Source: Dasyornis broadbenti
Taxonomy: Eukaryota; Chordata; Aves; Passeriformes; Dasyornithidae
Direction: 5' to 3'
Assembly (NCBI GenBank): GCA_013397935.1
Contig: VZRN01003374.1
Coordinates: 526,087-590,086, forward strand
Length of the DNA stretch: 64,000 bases
Positions 39,568-53,294 of this stretch are shown piece by piece. The position numbers were made by a program, and so were the translations under genes. The notes under the pieces were generated by a model. The model was not told the origin of the DNA, did not search any database, and saw only the letters and a list, made by a program, of their open reading frames with translations. Every line of letters begins with the position of its first letter. Positions within the stretch are counted from its first letter, which is position 1.

Positions 39568-40080
39568 CTAAAGGTCACAAAGAAAGATTTTCATATGTAT
39601 CAGGGCTGGCCTGATTCTTGGCTATCTTGTCTACCCAAAAATCTCCAATCTCTCATGTTCCGGCTACGATCAGACCATGACAAGAGTATTACTGTTTCAA
39701 AGGATCTGGCATACAGACATTTTCCTACTTAAAACACCCTAAGAAATGAAGTATCTTGACATTTCAGTACATTGCACATGCATAAACAGGCCACGTTAGT
39801 TTGCTATTTACAGAGCTGCCTAAAAACACTCTTACAATCTAGAGAACTAAGACAATTGGCAAAGAATACTGGGCAGTATTAAAAAAAACAAACCAGAAGG
39901 AAAAACACAAAGTAAAGCAGGCATTTGAAAGGATTCTTAATCCTGTAACTTTCCAAAGATCAATCAACTATGTTTAGGTTTATCAATATCATAACAAAGT
40001 TATCAATATCAAAATAAACAGAAGGCATGCATTCAGTGAGAAATGTTTTCTCACTCACTGTTAGGAAGAATGTGACTTAC

Positions 40081-40191
40081 CTTCTTGTAAAAATAAAATC
40101 CTGATGACACAAATGCATGTCTCCCATGCTCTGTTTGGCTGCATGAATGTGGATCTCTGCCTCTGTTTCTCAATTTTCCTCCAACCTTTGC
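40081..40191 (-). other. Candidate 111-base exon, ARPP21 5' region
   Basis: A perfect donor on the minus strand (AAGAAG|GTAAGT) closes a purine-rich segment, with possible acceptors TTAAACAG|GC or CCTTTAG|AT upstream, both with weak pyrimidine tracts. Starting at GC, the frame in phase 1 is open throughout, includes an ATG (MQPNRAWETCICVIRILFLQ) and ends in phase 1, the phase needed by the candidate exon 513 bases further on. I do not recognise the peptide, and open frames of this length are common by chance. Confidence 0.22.
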
Positions 40192-43100
40192 CTGTTTAAT
40201 CTAAAGGACCCTTTTTACAGTGTGTGGGACTAAAAAGGGGAGAGTTGGATCTTGGTATAAACTCTAAGCACAACTGCAAAATACAGTTCTTACGGATATT
40301 TCATAAGGGAGGCTAGAATCAGTCTTCCAAAACAATTTATAATACTTCTTTTCCTCCTCAAGGGGCTTTTCAACATAAAAACTTCTGAAGCATGAAGTCG
40401 AAAAGCAGGGATAATTAAGAGAGTCAGTTCCCCTATTTTTGGCGGGTACCACCACTAGCATCGTAACAATTACTAGGCTAATCCCTGGAAAATGACAATA
40501 CACTTGGCTGTCCAAACATTGTTCATAGAGCACTGCAAAATGACTTGCATGCCACTGGTAGTGCACACACTGCTAGAAGACCTCCTCTAGAGGATTTTCT
40601 TTCCCTTCTATTCATTATCGCATGCCTCACTATTATCCTCTGAACTGTAAAAAAAGATATCCCAAGTGTTTAACTTCTGGATAGCCACTTTTTTGGGGAC
40701 TGCCAAGGGTTCAAATGCAACAGGAGAAACCTGTTTCAATTTCAGTGGAAGTAATTTTCTCAGTATGCGTACATTTGGTATCTTGTAACAACTGATTCAA
40801 ATATCAGACTGCACTGACTCCTTGCCACAGCAGAATTAACAGTATTCCAGTTGAAGTTGTGATTGGCAAAGCTACTGATGCAACCCTCCCACTCCACAGT
40901 CCTGTGTGGCTGCGGGTTGTAATTCCACCCACGTATTATACACATCGTATTAGGGGCCTCGAGATCAGTTTACCTCCTTCTATTCTGAAAATGTTCTGCC
41001 TTCTTCTACCGAAATCAAAGCTCTTGTCATTTAAATAGACACTGGAGAGTTTGCTTAAGCGACCTGATAAAACTAACCAAAATATGACATTTTAACAACT
41101 TTTTAAACTTGTCTCAAAGTAAAAATGTCCACGTAACTGTCCTTTACATCTACTTCTTCAGTTTTAACAATCCCTTAAGAGAAAGGCTTGTTAACTTCAT
41201 ATGCTAAATATTTGTATCAGTGCAAGCATGTGAACCAGTACAAGAACAAATTTCATATACCTCATTGGATTCTCTGGCAATTCACAACATGGAGGGGAAA
41301 AAAAAAGAGAGAGAAAAAAAAGAATTACATAGTAATATAGACCATGAGGTCTGAAGGGATAATTTAAGTACATTAAATTTATTTCTGTTTCAAGAGGCAC
41401 AACATAAAACTTCTTTCAATGGTCTTTAGTTCTTCTGCCAAGCACTTCTCTGAGCATGTTCCAAACTCAAAATTACCTCCCAGGAGAGTATCTCAGGTTG
41501 GACCTTTCTTTCATTGTTTCTGGGTTTGCTCCTATATTATAGATTATTGGTTCCAGATGTGAACTGAGGATGGTAAAAAGCCTTACAATCACCACATTTT
41601 TGTTTTCTTGGTCCTTTAAGAGACTCTATGGGAACTGAAGGGAGTCAATTTGTTTTTCACCTACAGACTGTCTGTTGGGGAAGCTTGATCTCAAGGATGT
41701 AGCATAAAACTTATAGATCTCTTTCTCCCCCAGAATGTTTGTGGACACTTTTTACTGCCCCAACTTTGTTAAATCACTGAATGTTTACCTGATAATTTGG
41801 AGCTTTTGACTAAAAGAAAATAATGAAACAAAACAATCTATGGGGCCCTTCTTTTTAAAATGAAAAGTGGTATTTCAATACTGATGTTTTGGGGGTTTGG
41901 TTTTTTTTTGTAAACACCAATATTACATGTGTGGAACTGGTCCATACATATAATTTTTAAGAAATTGAAATGTCATTATTTTACTTGGCTACATTTAACC
42001 TAATCATTTTTACGGTTTCTTTCTCTCTTCACTCTATTTTTCTGCTCATGACCACAGCGAATGCAAAACTTTAACTGCAGGAAAGCACAGCAAAGCTTAC
42101 TTCTATAAACATACTTATGTATCCATACAAGAAACCTAGGTATGAGTAAAACAAGGCAAAACAAATTGGTTTTTTGCTTAGACTGTAGTTGCGTATATTT
42201 GCACATGGTTTTGCGGAAGCCAAGGTAATCAGTATCATCCTGCTGGGGCAAAGGAGTAGTGACATCCTGTAAGCACTGACAAACACATGTAATTTAACAC
42301 TAAAACATTCACAACTGTTTTAACAGATCAGACCTAAATTTTTTTGGCAGCATGAAGTCCTAAAGAAAAACTTGTGCTGACTGAATAGTGACACACATGG
42401 AAGACTATTCATGCCTCTAACACACTCTATGTATAAATTTACTGAAGGCACGTTTACTTTCAATTGCTCAGACAATGGATATATGTTCTCATCAGAGAAT
42501 CAGAAAACAAACACAACAGTCTGTAGCTCAATCTATACCTCACCATAGTAGGAAAAAAAATATCTTTCAGCTCTTCTGGCTGATGTAATAGGTTTTATCA
42601 GGCATTCTTGCCTCTCAAAGAGCAAATTAATGCCAAATACATTAATGTTTTACTGCCGCCATAGGGTTATTTTATTAACAAATCTAGCTTTGAAATTTAT
42701 GCCTCTAGCCATCTGTTTTTTTCAAAATTCAAAACACATTACGCATTTTCGACAACATAAGAAACTGTAAAAGATGTGAACAAAGAACTCTGTATAACCA
42801 GAAAGCTGCTCTTGTGCAGACAGGGAAGACAGAACAGGCATAGGGATGTGCCCCGGTTCACAAAGGTGTGAGAAACGGGTAATCTCATGATATCAAAAGT
42901 ATCAGAAAATTCAAAGGGACTCAAGAACAGAGAAAGAGGGCATTATTGAAAAGAAAAAAGAGAAAGACTGGAAGGAGCTAGCTGCAGCAAGAAGAAAATG
43001 GTAAAGTTTCCAGTAGTATGAGAAAACTTGCAGATCAGAGAACCACAATGCTCCAGGGCAACTGTAAAAGAAAAAGGACAACTGCTGTTTTAAATTAAAC

Positions 43101-44150
43101 CCTTCTTTTATGCTGAGCACAGAGTTGGAAAAACAATTAACACACTGGTCCCAGCCATTCATCCATAGCTGGTACCTCCTTGGATAGGCAGGGAAACGGG
43201 ATTCAAACTCCAGCACAAAGAAAAGTACCTGTTGTACAGCTAGTCCTCAAAACGAACCTAGAGCAGCACTGAGAAAGATTATAAAAAAGCCTAAAACTTA
43301 CGGCACGGAGCAGTTGTAGAAAAAGTTTAGTAAGGAAGAAGCAAAATTAAATTTTTATCTAAAAGCTAGTGATGCGAGCAAAAGCTGCAAGTCAGCAACA
43401 TGAAGAACTGGTTGTCTCAGTCACAAACTTGAGGGATGTCCAGGCCACATCCAAGAGTGAAACTATGATGCCATAGTGGAAGCCAGGGGAAGTTTTAAAG
43501 GTAAAAGGGAGGACCTCTCACACGTACAGAGCCCAGCAAACCTGCAACACCTGATTTTAAGTCACTTCTGTATTCCAGCCTCCTGAAAAACCCTGTCAAG
43601 TGAAAAATAAGTTTCTAATGCAAAGTAATAGTCTCAAAATAAAAGTTACAAAATCCACACACAGATGCAGAAGGCAATTAAATTCATATACATACCTACA
43701 CAATTTTTACAATATACACTTCATGATATACTGAAAAAGCTGTTGTGAAAAATATTTACATTCCAAAAATAGATAAATACTCTAATTTCAATACTGATTA
43801 TTTTAGAATCACAGCTGTATCAGAAGTAGGGGTTTTTAAAGAGTGAATGGAATTTAGCACAGGAGATTATAAATTTAGTATTGCTCACTAAAAAGGGATG
43901 AACTTTTATAAATATTCTATACAAAATAAAAATAAAGGCACAAGAGGGGGATTCACATGCCTAGAATAAAACAGGTCATGTGTACTTTGTAACTTTTTCA
44001 AAAGCTTCCCCCTCAAAATGTTTTGTCTATTAAACTTTGACCTGCAAAATAAAAAGCTGCCTACACTGGTGACAGCTGTCTGCGACACCTAAATCTGGCA
44101 TTTTTGGACACGTTCTAATTACTTGTACTTATCATCAGGTTCGAACAATG

Positions 44151-44186
44151 GTGGGGGTTTTTTTGGTTTTTTGGTTGGTTTTTTTA
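44151..44186. repeat. T/G tract
   Basis: A run of G5 T7 GG T6 GG TT GG T7 on the plus strand. Similar tracts occur at 20196-20227, 41887-41910 and 57447-57474. Confidence 0.8.
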
Positions 44187-44370
44187 ATCTATCCTGGCTA
44201 CAGCTAACCCTAGATATATTCTATATATAAGCACATGTTTCTAGATTTACAATATAAAATAAACCAACTGAAAGAAATCTATTAATTCTTTCAAGCTCTG
44301 TCTTAAGTACTAAAATTCTTAAATTTTCATACGGTTGTGACTTTAGTTTTTAAATTTTATTTATTTGTAC

Positions 44371-44399
44371 CTGTTCAAATTCTTCAACGCTATCACCTG
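44371..44399 (-). other. Candidate micro-exon with tandem NAGNAG acceptor
   Basis: The minus strand shows TTTCTGTTTCAGCAG followed by 26 bases and a donor ACAG|GTACAA. The tandem CAGCAG would allow a 26- or 29-base exon. The 26-base form can be read as GDSVEEFEQ after a phase 1 exon. It may be a 5' noncoding exon of ARPP21. Support is splice sites only. Confidence 0.22.
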
Positions 44400-47300
44400 C
44401 TGAAACAGAAACATGGTATCACATATTCCACTGTCTGGAAAAGAACCAGTAAATAAAGCCTGTGACACTCAACAGTGACAGCAGAAAGTAACTGCAGCAA
44501 TAGGAAAGTGAGGGTCTTCAAATTTGTTGCAGACGGCAGGACTGCACACAAATAACAGTGACTGAACTAACTTGTGAAGGTATCATAACTTGATTGTATA
44601 TACTAATGTAAGTCAGAGGCAAAGTGAATACTCCTATTGTACCTCTTTATAATAAAAAAACTCTAAAATTCCATCATCTCTAATTAAGAGGGGGGGAACC
44701 CCACATTCAGGGTACAAAGTAAGTGAGGACAAAAAGTGAGTATTTCCTTCGAGGTGAGGACACTCAGGAATGCAGAGGTTAAATGAGCAGTGACATTGAT
44801 CATAAGAGCTAGATGGATAACCAGCACTCCCTTTCCCAAATACATGGCCATCATTCTCCAGCACATTCCATTCTACAGTGCCCCCTTTCATAACAGACAC
44901 TTCTGTGGCAGGCAGTGAATGCTTGTGTATGAAAATGAGCCACTAACAAAACTGAAGGATATTTAAAAACGGTATTTCGCCTGTATACATGAAGATGCAG
45001 GGCACGTAACAAGAAACTTAAGAGCTTCAGCATTTTTAACAATAGTAATAACAACCAGGAAAAACTTTCTATGTTTCTTTCCAGTATGGCTTCCTGAAGC
45101 ATATTACAATTAACTGCAGCCTACAGAAGAAATTGTTTCAGCAACTACTACTACAAGACAGAAGGTAAGAAAGTCAAAGAGGAAGACAAATGCTTTATTT
45201 ATGCAAAACTCTGTCTACAGGACCCATTTTGTTATAAATCTCACTAGGTTGAAATAGTACTTACAAGTCATTTATAACAATGGCTCAGATTCACTACCGC
45301 CTAAGAGAAATGAAGTAAGAAATAAGCAGCGTGCAAGTCCGCATCGTAAAACTGACAATAAAGATGGGGAAAAACAGGTAACTGCATCAGCATCTAAAGA
45401 GTAAAGTGATGGCATTTTAGTTATTTGCAACAAATGTAGTATGGAAAGTAGACTGCACTTCTTCATATTTCTTTCACTGACCTGATTAGCAGTGACTACA
45501 CTCCTCAGACCATCTCCTCATATCTCACTTACAAGGAGGAGCATTTCTCTGGGGTATCCTGAGGTTCCAGTGCCTCAGCCACACCCCCACTGCAGGATGT
45601 TATTACGGGGTATCAATGCAAGCTGAACATGGCAATCAGGAAGGGCAATCAGTTCAATTTCACTTCAAGTCTGCTTTCATTTCCCAACTTAGAATTCACT
45701 CCCAGTGCTTTCCAAAGCCTTGCTGGGACTATTCATTTACACCATGGGTTTTATCCTCACTGCCTACCATGTTATACAGCTGCCAGCATACTGTACAGGC
45801 ATATTTTGGGTCACCACAGTTAAAGACTGGACAGCTTACTTTTCACTGAGGAGTGCAAATGATGACAAAAGTGTATCTTGCATTTAAAAGCAGTTCCTTT
45901 GGCATTGTTTTCTTCCTCTATTCACTCTCCAAATTAATCTTTCTTACAAAGTTTCACAGTGATGGGAGATGGCTGGCTGCCTATTCTCCTTCCAGAGAGG
46001 CATCCATGCTTTTTTTAGTTGAATATGAGGAAGGGAAATTCAGTGCTGGATTATGTTTGAAAGAAAACAACCAAAAAATAATAACTTCAACAAAGGGAAT
46101 TTTTATTGTTCTCATATCTTTCTCCAATTTACTGTCTCATGGTAGACCATTTTCATCTTGAAAAAGCTTCATGCTACTCACTCACAACACCCCCAATTTA
46201 TCTGCTTTTCCTATTGGAAAATGTATTTTTGGGGAAAGGTGGTGGTTTTTGTGAGGACATTAGCATGCCCTACAACTTGTCAACTATCTGTAGCACTTGA
46301 ATTTGTAGCTATTCCCATTTTCAGAAAGGCCCCTTTTAAAGACATAAAGATTACTAAAAGCCTTCACTGAAAAAGGATAACCCCAAATTACCAAATAACC
46401 TCAGACAGGCATTTGGAAGTACTGAAAATCTGTCCCTTATTGAAATAAAACCCCACCAAACATGTCATAGTATTTTACTGACACTACCACAAAATACTTT
46501 AAAAGCCAGCAGCCCTGTTTTTCCACTCATGACTCAGTGAACACATCCTCTCTTGGCAGACTAATGAGCCAATTTATAAAAGGGTCTCCTTTTGCTTCTT
46601 GAAGTAAACAGGCATTTTGTGACCATTGCACCCATCACCTCCAGCCCATGCTGGGCTGAGAGGAACAGGTCTCCTGAGGCCCACGACCACTCCCAGGCCA
46701 TTTCCACATGCACACACTTCACAGCCAGGCATCAGCAGTAGCCCAGTGTTGTCCTCCTCACCTTAAGCTTGGGAATTTGTTGGCTTTTCCCATACCTTGC
46801 TTTTACAGAAATGCCAGCAAAAAAAGACATTTTCAACAATTAAGTTCTGCTGCATTTAACTGACCCTAGTGAGCACAAGAGAAGGGATGGTCAAGTCTGC
46901 ATTTTGCATCTACAGTCATTCTAGTAGACTGAAGAATAAAACTTTCTAACACAATTAACACTACTTTTATAGCAACTTCCCCTACCATATGCGAGGAGTT
47001 CACCCGTTTCAGTGTCTGAATTTAGAAGAAAGACGAAATCAAGTGTTATGCCTCTCTGTCTTGCACATACAATCCAGTTGTTTCCTATCCACTGCATTGG
47101 AAAGGCAGTTGAACAGCAGACTGATACTGCAGTCATTTGGGAGAAATTCCAACTTAGTTTGCTCAGAAATACAAAGGCTAGATGTTGAACTTACGAGTCC
47201 ACAAAATGTGTGGATGCACATTTTGAAAGGGTCTTCTGCCATATCAGCTTCCCGCTACAAAAACAGGACTCTTCTGCATATTTCTCTGAGTTGCAGCAAG

Positions 47301-50300
47301 AGGGTTATATGGACTAATATTTTCATGCCTTGATTTGCAAAGCTTAAGATTAGATAACTAAGTCAATAAAAACAAGGTCTTTCCTCCAGCCAACTTAAAC
47401 CCAGGCTATGCGAAAAAAATAGTCCCTCTCACTGCATTCCAAATCTGTGGTACTACAGACACTTACACTCATGCTTTTAAAAATCACAAATCATCTCCTT
47501 GGCAAACAACTTAATTCAAGAATTAAATTATCACCGAGGACATTGAGAAAAGCATAGGCACCATTATTTGTGGAATAAACAGGTTGTTAACATGACATCC
47601 CTCTCAAACATGGAATGACTCCACACAACAGAATTTTGTCTTTAAATGGTAAGAGATTTCTTCAATTCATGTTACTTGAGAGATAACTGAGCTGACTGTC
47701 CACCAGTCTGGAAATTAACCCATTAAAAGAAACAAAAAATCAGTTCATAACTACTACACATCATCTGTTCAGACTGCTGCCATCATTTCTTTATTAGCTT
47801 TCATTTCAGAATGTTACTTTCATAATAAACTGACAGAGTACAGTGAGCAATTACTGAACTAGGCACTAATGGCAATCAGATTACTCAAAAACAAATAACT
47901 GAATTAAATCTGTAATTGGCAGCTGAATACAGGCAATTCTCCTGCTGTATCTCAGCAACAAGGAAAAAAAAGAAGGAACAGAATACAGGAAAAAAATAAA
48001 TTTCAGCTCTCAGATGATGGCAGCAAACCATGCTCCTTCAAACACAACAGTGAGAAATTTCTGCCAATAGTTCCTTTACTTCTGTCTTTAGAAGGAGCTT
48101 CTATATATTCATTTCACAAAAATGGATTGTGTATCTAGTATAGGTCTTCAAATGTGGACAGCTAGATGTCTCAGTTCATAACAATCCTTACAATCAATCA
48201 GTTTCCTCCAGTTTTGACCAGGATCTGTGGCCATGCCATCGTGATAATCAGAAGTACAAGAAGAATATATAACCTTCAGCTTTTGGTGCAGTTTCTAAGC
48301 TTATTCAACAAATGTACTGACATGAAATACAAAATGTTCTCCATATATAAGAACTCCAGTGATTTCTCCCTCTTTTCATTCTACAACCCAGTAAAACACA
48401 GTAAACTGCATCCAACATAATGTTTTAGGTGGTATGGTGCTCACAACATAGACAGAAGTCCATCTGAAAGGTTAGAGAGCCAGAGGGCCAGAGAGAACAC
48501 AAAAAAAGTCTTTGACAACACACACACTGTCAAAAGTATTTCATTTGGGTCATTCCCATTACACTTTATTTTCTAGGCAACTAACAAAAATTTATTGGAA
48601 ATACTATTAACCCCAGAAAAACCAAATAATCTAAATAAATAGATGCAGAGTACAGGACACAACATTTTCCAGGAGCATCAACCATACACACAATTCTATG
48701 GAGCTACTGAATTTGGTTGGAGACCCCACAGGGACCCAGATATACCAGTATGAGCTGCACACATGAAGTTCAAAAGCACAGGATCTTCTGGATCTCACCA
48801 CAAAACTTTTTGTTTCACAGATGCAATCAGACCTGCTGGCACTCTCTCCTTAAGAAATCCCAAAACAAAGTCCAAGAGGTCTGGGAACTGCCATATTCTG
48901 AATAATGACAATATGCTTTTATATAACATGTTTACTATAAACTGTCTGTCCAAAAATCTACAAAGATAGGCTATTTTTAAAATTGCAGTATTATATGATG
49001 AATCAATTAAAAGTTTCATCTCTTTCAAACAGGGGCAAGTAACTGACATAGAAAAAGGCAAGAAGAAAAAGCTGGAAAATGTGAGCAAATGATGAAAACG
49101 CAAGAAAAACCGGAAGGGTCAGTTTAACAAAGTGAAGTTTGCATAAGGGGCACAACTTAGAAAAAAGCAAAGGCTCAGTATGAAGAATGGCCAGACAATA
49201 TATGGAGCAGAATAGAGACAACTGATGCAAGTGTGGAAACAGCCAAAAAAGATGCAAAGACACTCATGCTAGTGACTGCTTGAAGTGCATGTATCAAGCA
49301 GCAAAACAAGGAAACAGTTTATATAGGGACTGCAGTGAATTCCTCCAATATTTATCTTCAGCAGGTTTCAAATCAGGGCTATGGACTGATTTTTAGGAAA
49401 ATCCCTTGCTTATGTTACACCTGAGGATGTAATAAATCTCCTAACTCCAGTATGCTTTACTTCACACACTTGGATTTGACAAAAGAATATATCATTAGCT
49501 CCCCTCCATAATTTTTGTCTGATGAGGTTGCAAAGCTACTTGAAATTATCTCCATTTTCCTGATTTTATAATACAATAGTACCTCACACTACTGGTCCCA
49601 AAATAAACCATCTTAGGTCAAGAACAGAGCCCTTGAATTCCTTTTATTAAAATCATCTGTCTGGCAGTTAATAGACATTGAAGTTTCTTGTACATGCAGC
49701 TGATGTTCTGAGGACCACAGGTATGTTCCAACATCATGAGCCAGCCTCATTCCAGCTACTGAATATAGGTAATAAATAACAGGTTTCAGGAGAATATTCA
49801 ACTTTGCACCAGAAATATGTGGGTTACTTATGCTCCTTTTTTGTTATGATCTCAGTCAATGTAAACCTAGTGAACACATTCCCATGCCATAAAATTTTCT
49901 CATAATACACAACTAAATTGCTCAGTCTGCTGTCATTTTACAGGCAAGTTAAAAACTCAGGTGTTACTGGAGTTGCTCTCAAAGTACTGAAATAATTAGA
50001 ACTGATTTCATTTTTTTCCACACATTGAAATTGTGCTGTTTAATCAATAAAATGTTTTAAGAAGTGCTGGTATTTTACTGTCACGTTTTCTGACATATTC
50101 TTCTATTGATGCAGTTTATTACAGATGGCTTTGACTTGCCTGACAACATTAACAAAGGCATGACACAAATGTATGTTATCAAACAAACACAAAGTGGAAT
50201 AGGTGCCAAAAGAATCTACATTTCGACACTCGTTGCCTGGACATTGAGCATAACCGTAGCGTGGAAAATAGCAGCAGTTCTTTGAACACACAGCTCTCTA

Positions 50301-50387
50301 AGAAATGATTTGTAGAAGAAAAATTGTAATTAGCCTTCATGAGCATGAATTACGTTCTCTGTTCTACTTCCTGAAAAAAAAAAAAAA

Positions 50388-50391
50388 NNNN
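50388..50391. other. Four-base assembly gap
   Basis: Four N follow a run of A. The gap probably marks an unresolved homopolymer. Confidence 0.95.
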
Positions 50392-51719
50392 CAAAAACCC
50401 TGAGGAGCAACAAACACATCAAAGAAATACACGGGCTTTGAAAGAGGTAGGTGCTTGCGGCATCTTCCTCCCGCATTGCGGAAACCATCGCGACAAAAGA
50501 ACGAATGGACAGGGTGTCTGTGGAACCACAGCCCCACAACCATGCCTGTAGAGTTACCAGCAGCATAACTACAGGCAGCTAAAATGCAGCATCAAGATTT
50601 GTGTCTCAATTTGCTCTTTCCTACCAATCCTTCTCCATTAATAGAAAGCCCTTTATGGAAAGGTGTGGATTTAGGTAGCCACAGGACACATTACGCTATT
50701 GACGTAAATACCTGACTAACTTATGAGGTACTGACATGCCAAGAGAAGCGCTACCAAGGATAGAAAACCAATTTACTCTCCTAGAAGAACTGGCTACATA
50801 CCAGAGTCCAGGATCTTGCATGCCTCCCCAAGACTCACCCACCAGCTCCTTACCCTGACATTAAGCCAGGCTAAGAAGTCCCATCCTAGCCCACACGGCT
50901 GTGGAGATGCCCTCAGACCTTGGCAACAATTTTGCTGTTTTCCTTTCTCTCCCGCCAGTTAGGTGGCAGAGAGGAGCAACAGCAACAGCAAAATCTGCAA
51001 CAGCAAAAATCAGAACACGTAGATCATTTACAACCCCTGTAACCTCATATTTGGTGAGATTAAGTGTGATTGCAGAGGGAGTAGTCATTTTGTACTGACC
51101 CCCATGCAAAGATACACATCACAACATATGCATAAGGAGTTTTATTTTTTTTTTAATCAAAAAACAAATTATACAGAAAAGAGGCTACACATCTATGTAT
51201 TTTCTCTGCATTATCCAAAATTCCAATTACTGAATCTTCAGGGAATATCTCCTGAAAGTCCTACCTCCCTTTGCTGTCCTCCTACTTCTGATGCCCCTTA
51301 ACCTGATTTCACATCACAAGCAGGACTACTGGCACTAATCCTCCACTACACTCTTACCCCATGAGTCCCTTATCTCAGCCTCCAATTTTGAGAGAGTTAC
51401 TTTAAGAAGCAGGTCATTCAAGGACTTCTTTCAAATGCAGTCATTTTCAACAGTACATAGATTAAACAGAAGTTGTATTATCCCTCAGTAAGAATTCATT
51501 GTCTTCCGTATCTAACAGGATTCTTATGCTGCTTGCTATAGTCCTTGTCACTAGAGTTCACTCCATTTTGCTGCTCAGTTGCAGAACTGACTGCTACACC
51601 GTAGAGGAAACGCATATTGAGACACACAAAGCTGGTAAATACATTATGTTTTCCAACTTATGCTCGTTTTTGGTGAGTTACAGCTTCCCCAAAAATCATA
51701 CCTGAATTAAACATAGTTT

Positions 51720-51743
51720 TGTTAGCATTTCCTAATGCTAACA
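51720..51743. repeat. Perfect 10-bp inverted repeat, 4-base loop
   Basis: TGTTAGCATT, then TCCT, then AATGCTAACA. The loop and its flanks (ATTTCCTAA, 51727-51735) are also the reverse complement of TTAGGAAAT at 51754-51762, so a second, mutually exclusive 9-bp stem is possible. No element or RNA family is recognised. Confidence 0.75.
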
Positions 51744-53276
51744 GTGCAATGTGTTAGGAAATACAGCACTTTAAGATGCCCTAAGTCACTCATTAGGCTT
51801 TCCTTTTAGATCTATGATCAGAATTTTGTTTTGTTTTGTAGAAGAAAGCTCTGAATTTTTCCTAAAGGAACAAAACCTGAAAGAATGAAAGTCGGACCTT
51901 TTCACTTCAGATTTCATGGTTTATGAAGTACACAAATTATAAAACTATCAGACATTTCCCGGGCTCACACTAAAATCTGTAGTGAGCCTTTAGAGTGGAC
52001 CAATTTATTTGATGTGTTTCTCTTAAAGCTTTTATGACACCATAAACATTTCTGACTCCATGACAAATACTTTATAATGCATTAAGCAGCCTCATTTAAA
52101 CGGTTCTAAATGTTATGCCAATGGCAATGTATTTAGAAATGAAATAGTCACTTGAAAATGGAAAAACCTCAAGGTATAGTTTGAACCACCTCAATTTATG
52201 ATTTACTTTCGTGCATTTCAAATAAAGTTCAATGGCACAAACACTCAAAAAGCACAAAGTAGGCATATTCTTCAGAACATCATGCTGTACCTATTTCATA
52301 TGACAGCATCAACACCACTGGAGTTTGCTCCACAGTAAAACTTCCTATTGAATCAAATGTACAATTAAACACTTCATGCTAATTAATAACAATTTAATTG
52401 TATTTATAAAATGCTTCTAAGCACTGCAGTTTATCTTCATTAGCTTCATTCTACTGAGAAACCTTGCTATCCCTCTTTACGCAGGAACAAATTGTGGTAA
52501 CTTTCTTCACAGTAAAAAATGCATTACACCATGAGCAGCTCTGCAGGTCACTAAACCCAAGATGCATGCACTCTCTGTGAAGAAAAGCAGCACAATCTGA
52601 CTCTGATATTTAATAAAGAAAATTTTCAGAATGCTTTCTGTATTGAAGGCACAGGAGGACTTCAACTCAATAGGCAATAAAAATACAAATACTGCAATAG
52701 GACTCATTACTGACAAAATTATTAGCTGTTCAGGCATGCTTTAGATGACAGAATTCAAATCCTAGAACATAAAACTGGCTCTGACGATTTTATGAATCCA
52801 GTAAAAATCACTGCTGCATAGCTGTAAAAATTGGAATAAACAGAAGCTTGAAAGTAGGTGATTTGTATATATTTATTTTTATGTTTTAGCATAGATTGCA
52901 AACAGAAGACAAAAACTTTGAGAAATAAAGTAACCGAGCATTTATTTGTGGGGGCGGGGGTGTGGGAGCATTTGTTGGGGTTTTTCTTAATTGCTGGGTT
53001 TTTTGTAACACCGTCCTGCGGACCATTTAGGTTTTCCTTTGACTTGAAGGCATCCAATTTTGGAAAAAGGTAGTTTTATCAGCTGGAAGTTGTTACTAAG
53101 CTTCTAGAATTTTAACACAGATTCTGCATAAACAGCTCATAAATTAATCATTGTATTGTCCAAGACAAAATTATTAATATAGCAGAAAGCATTAAATTAC
53201 AAAAATACTTGTATAGGACTTTGCTTTCTCATGGTACTACGCTTTGTTAACTGTGGCTCTTGGCCTTAAAAGATCA

Positions 53277-53294
53277 AGATCAGACATCTGATCT
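53277..53294. repeat. 8-bp inverted repeat within a CTGAT repeat
   Basis: AGATCAGA-CA-TCTGATCT forms a tight hairpin and runs into further CTGAT units. It is a short simple-sequence feature without known function. Confidence 0.7.
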
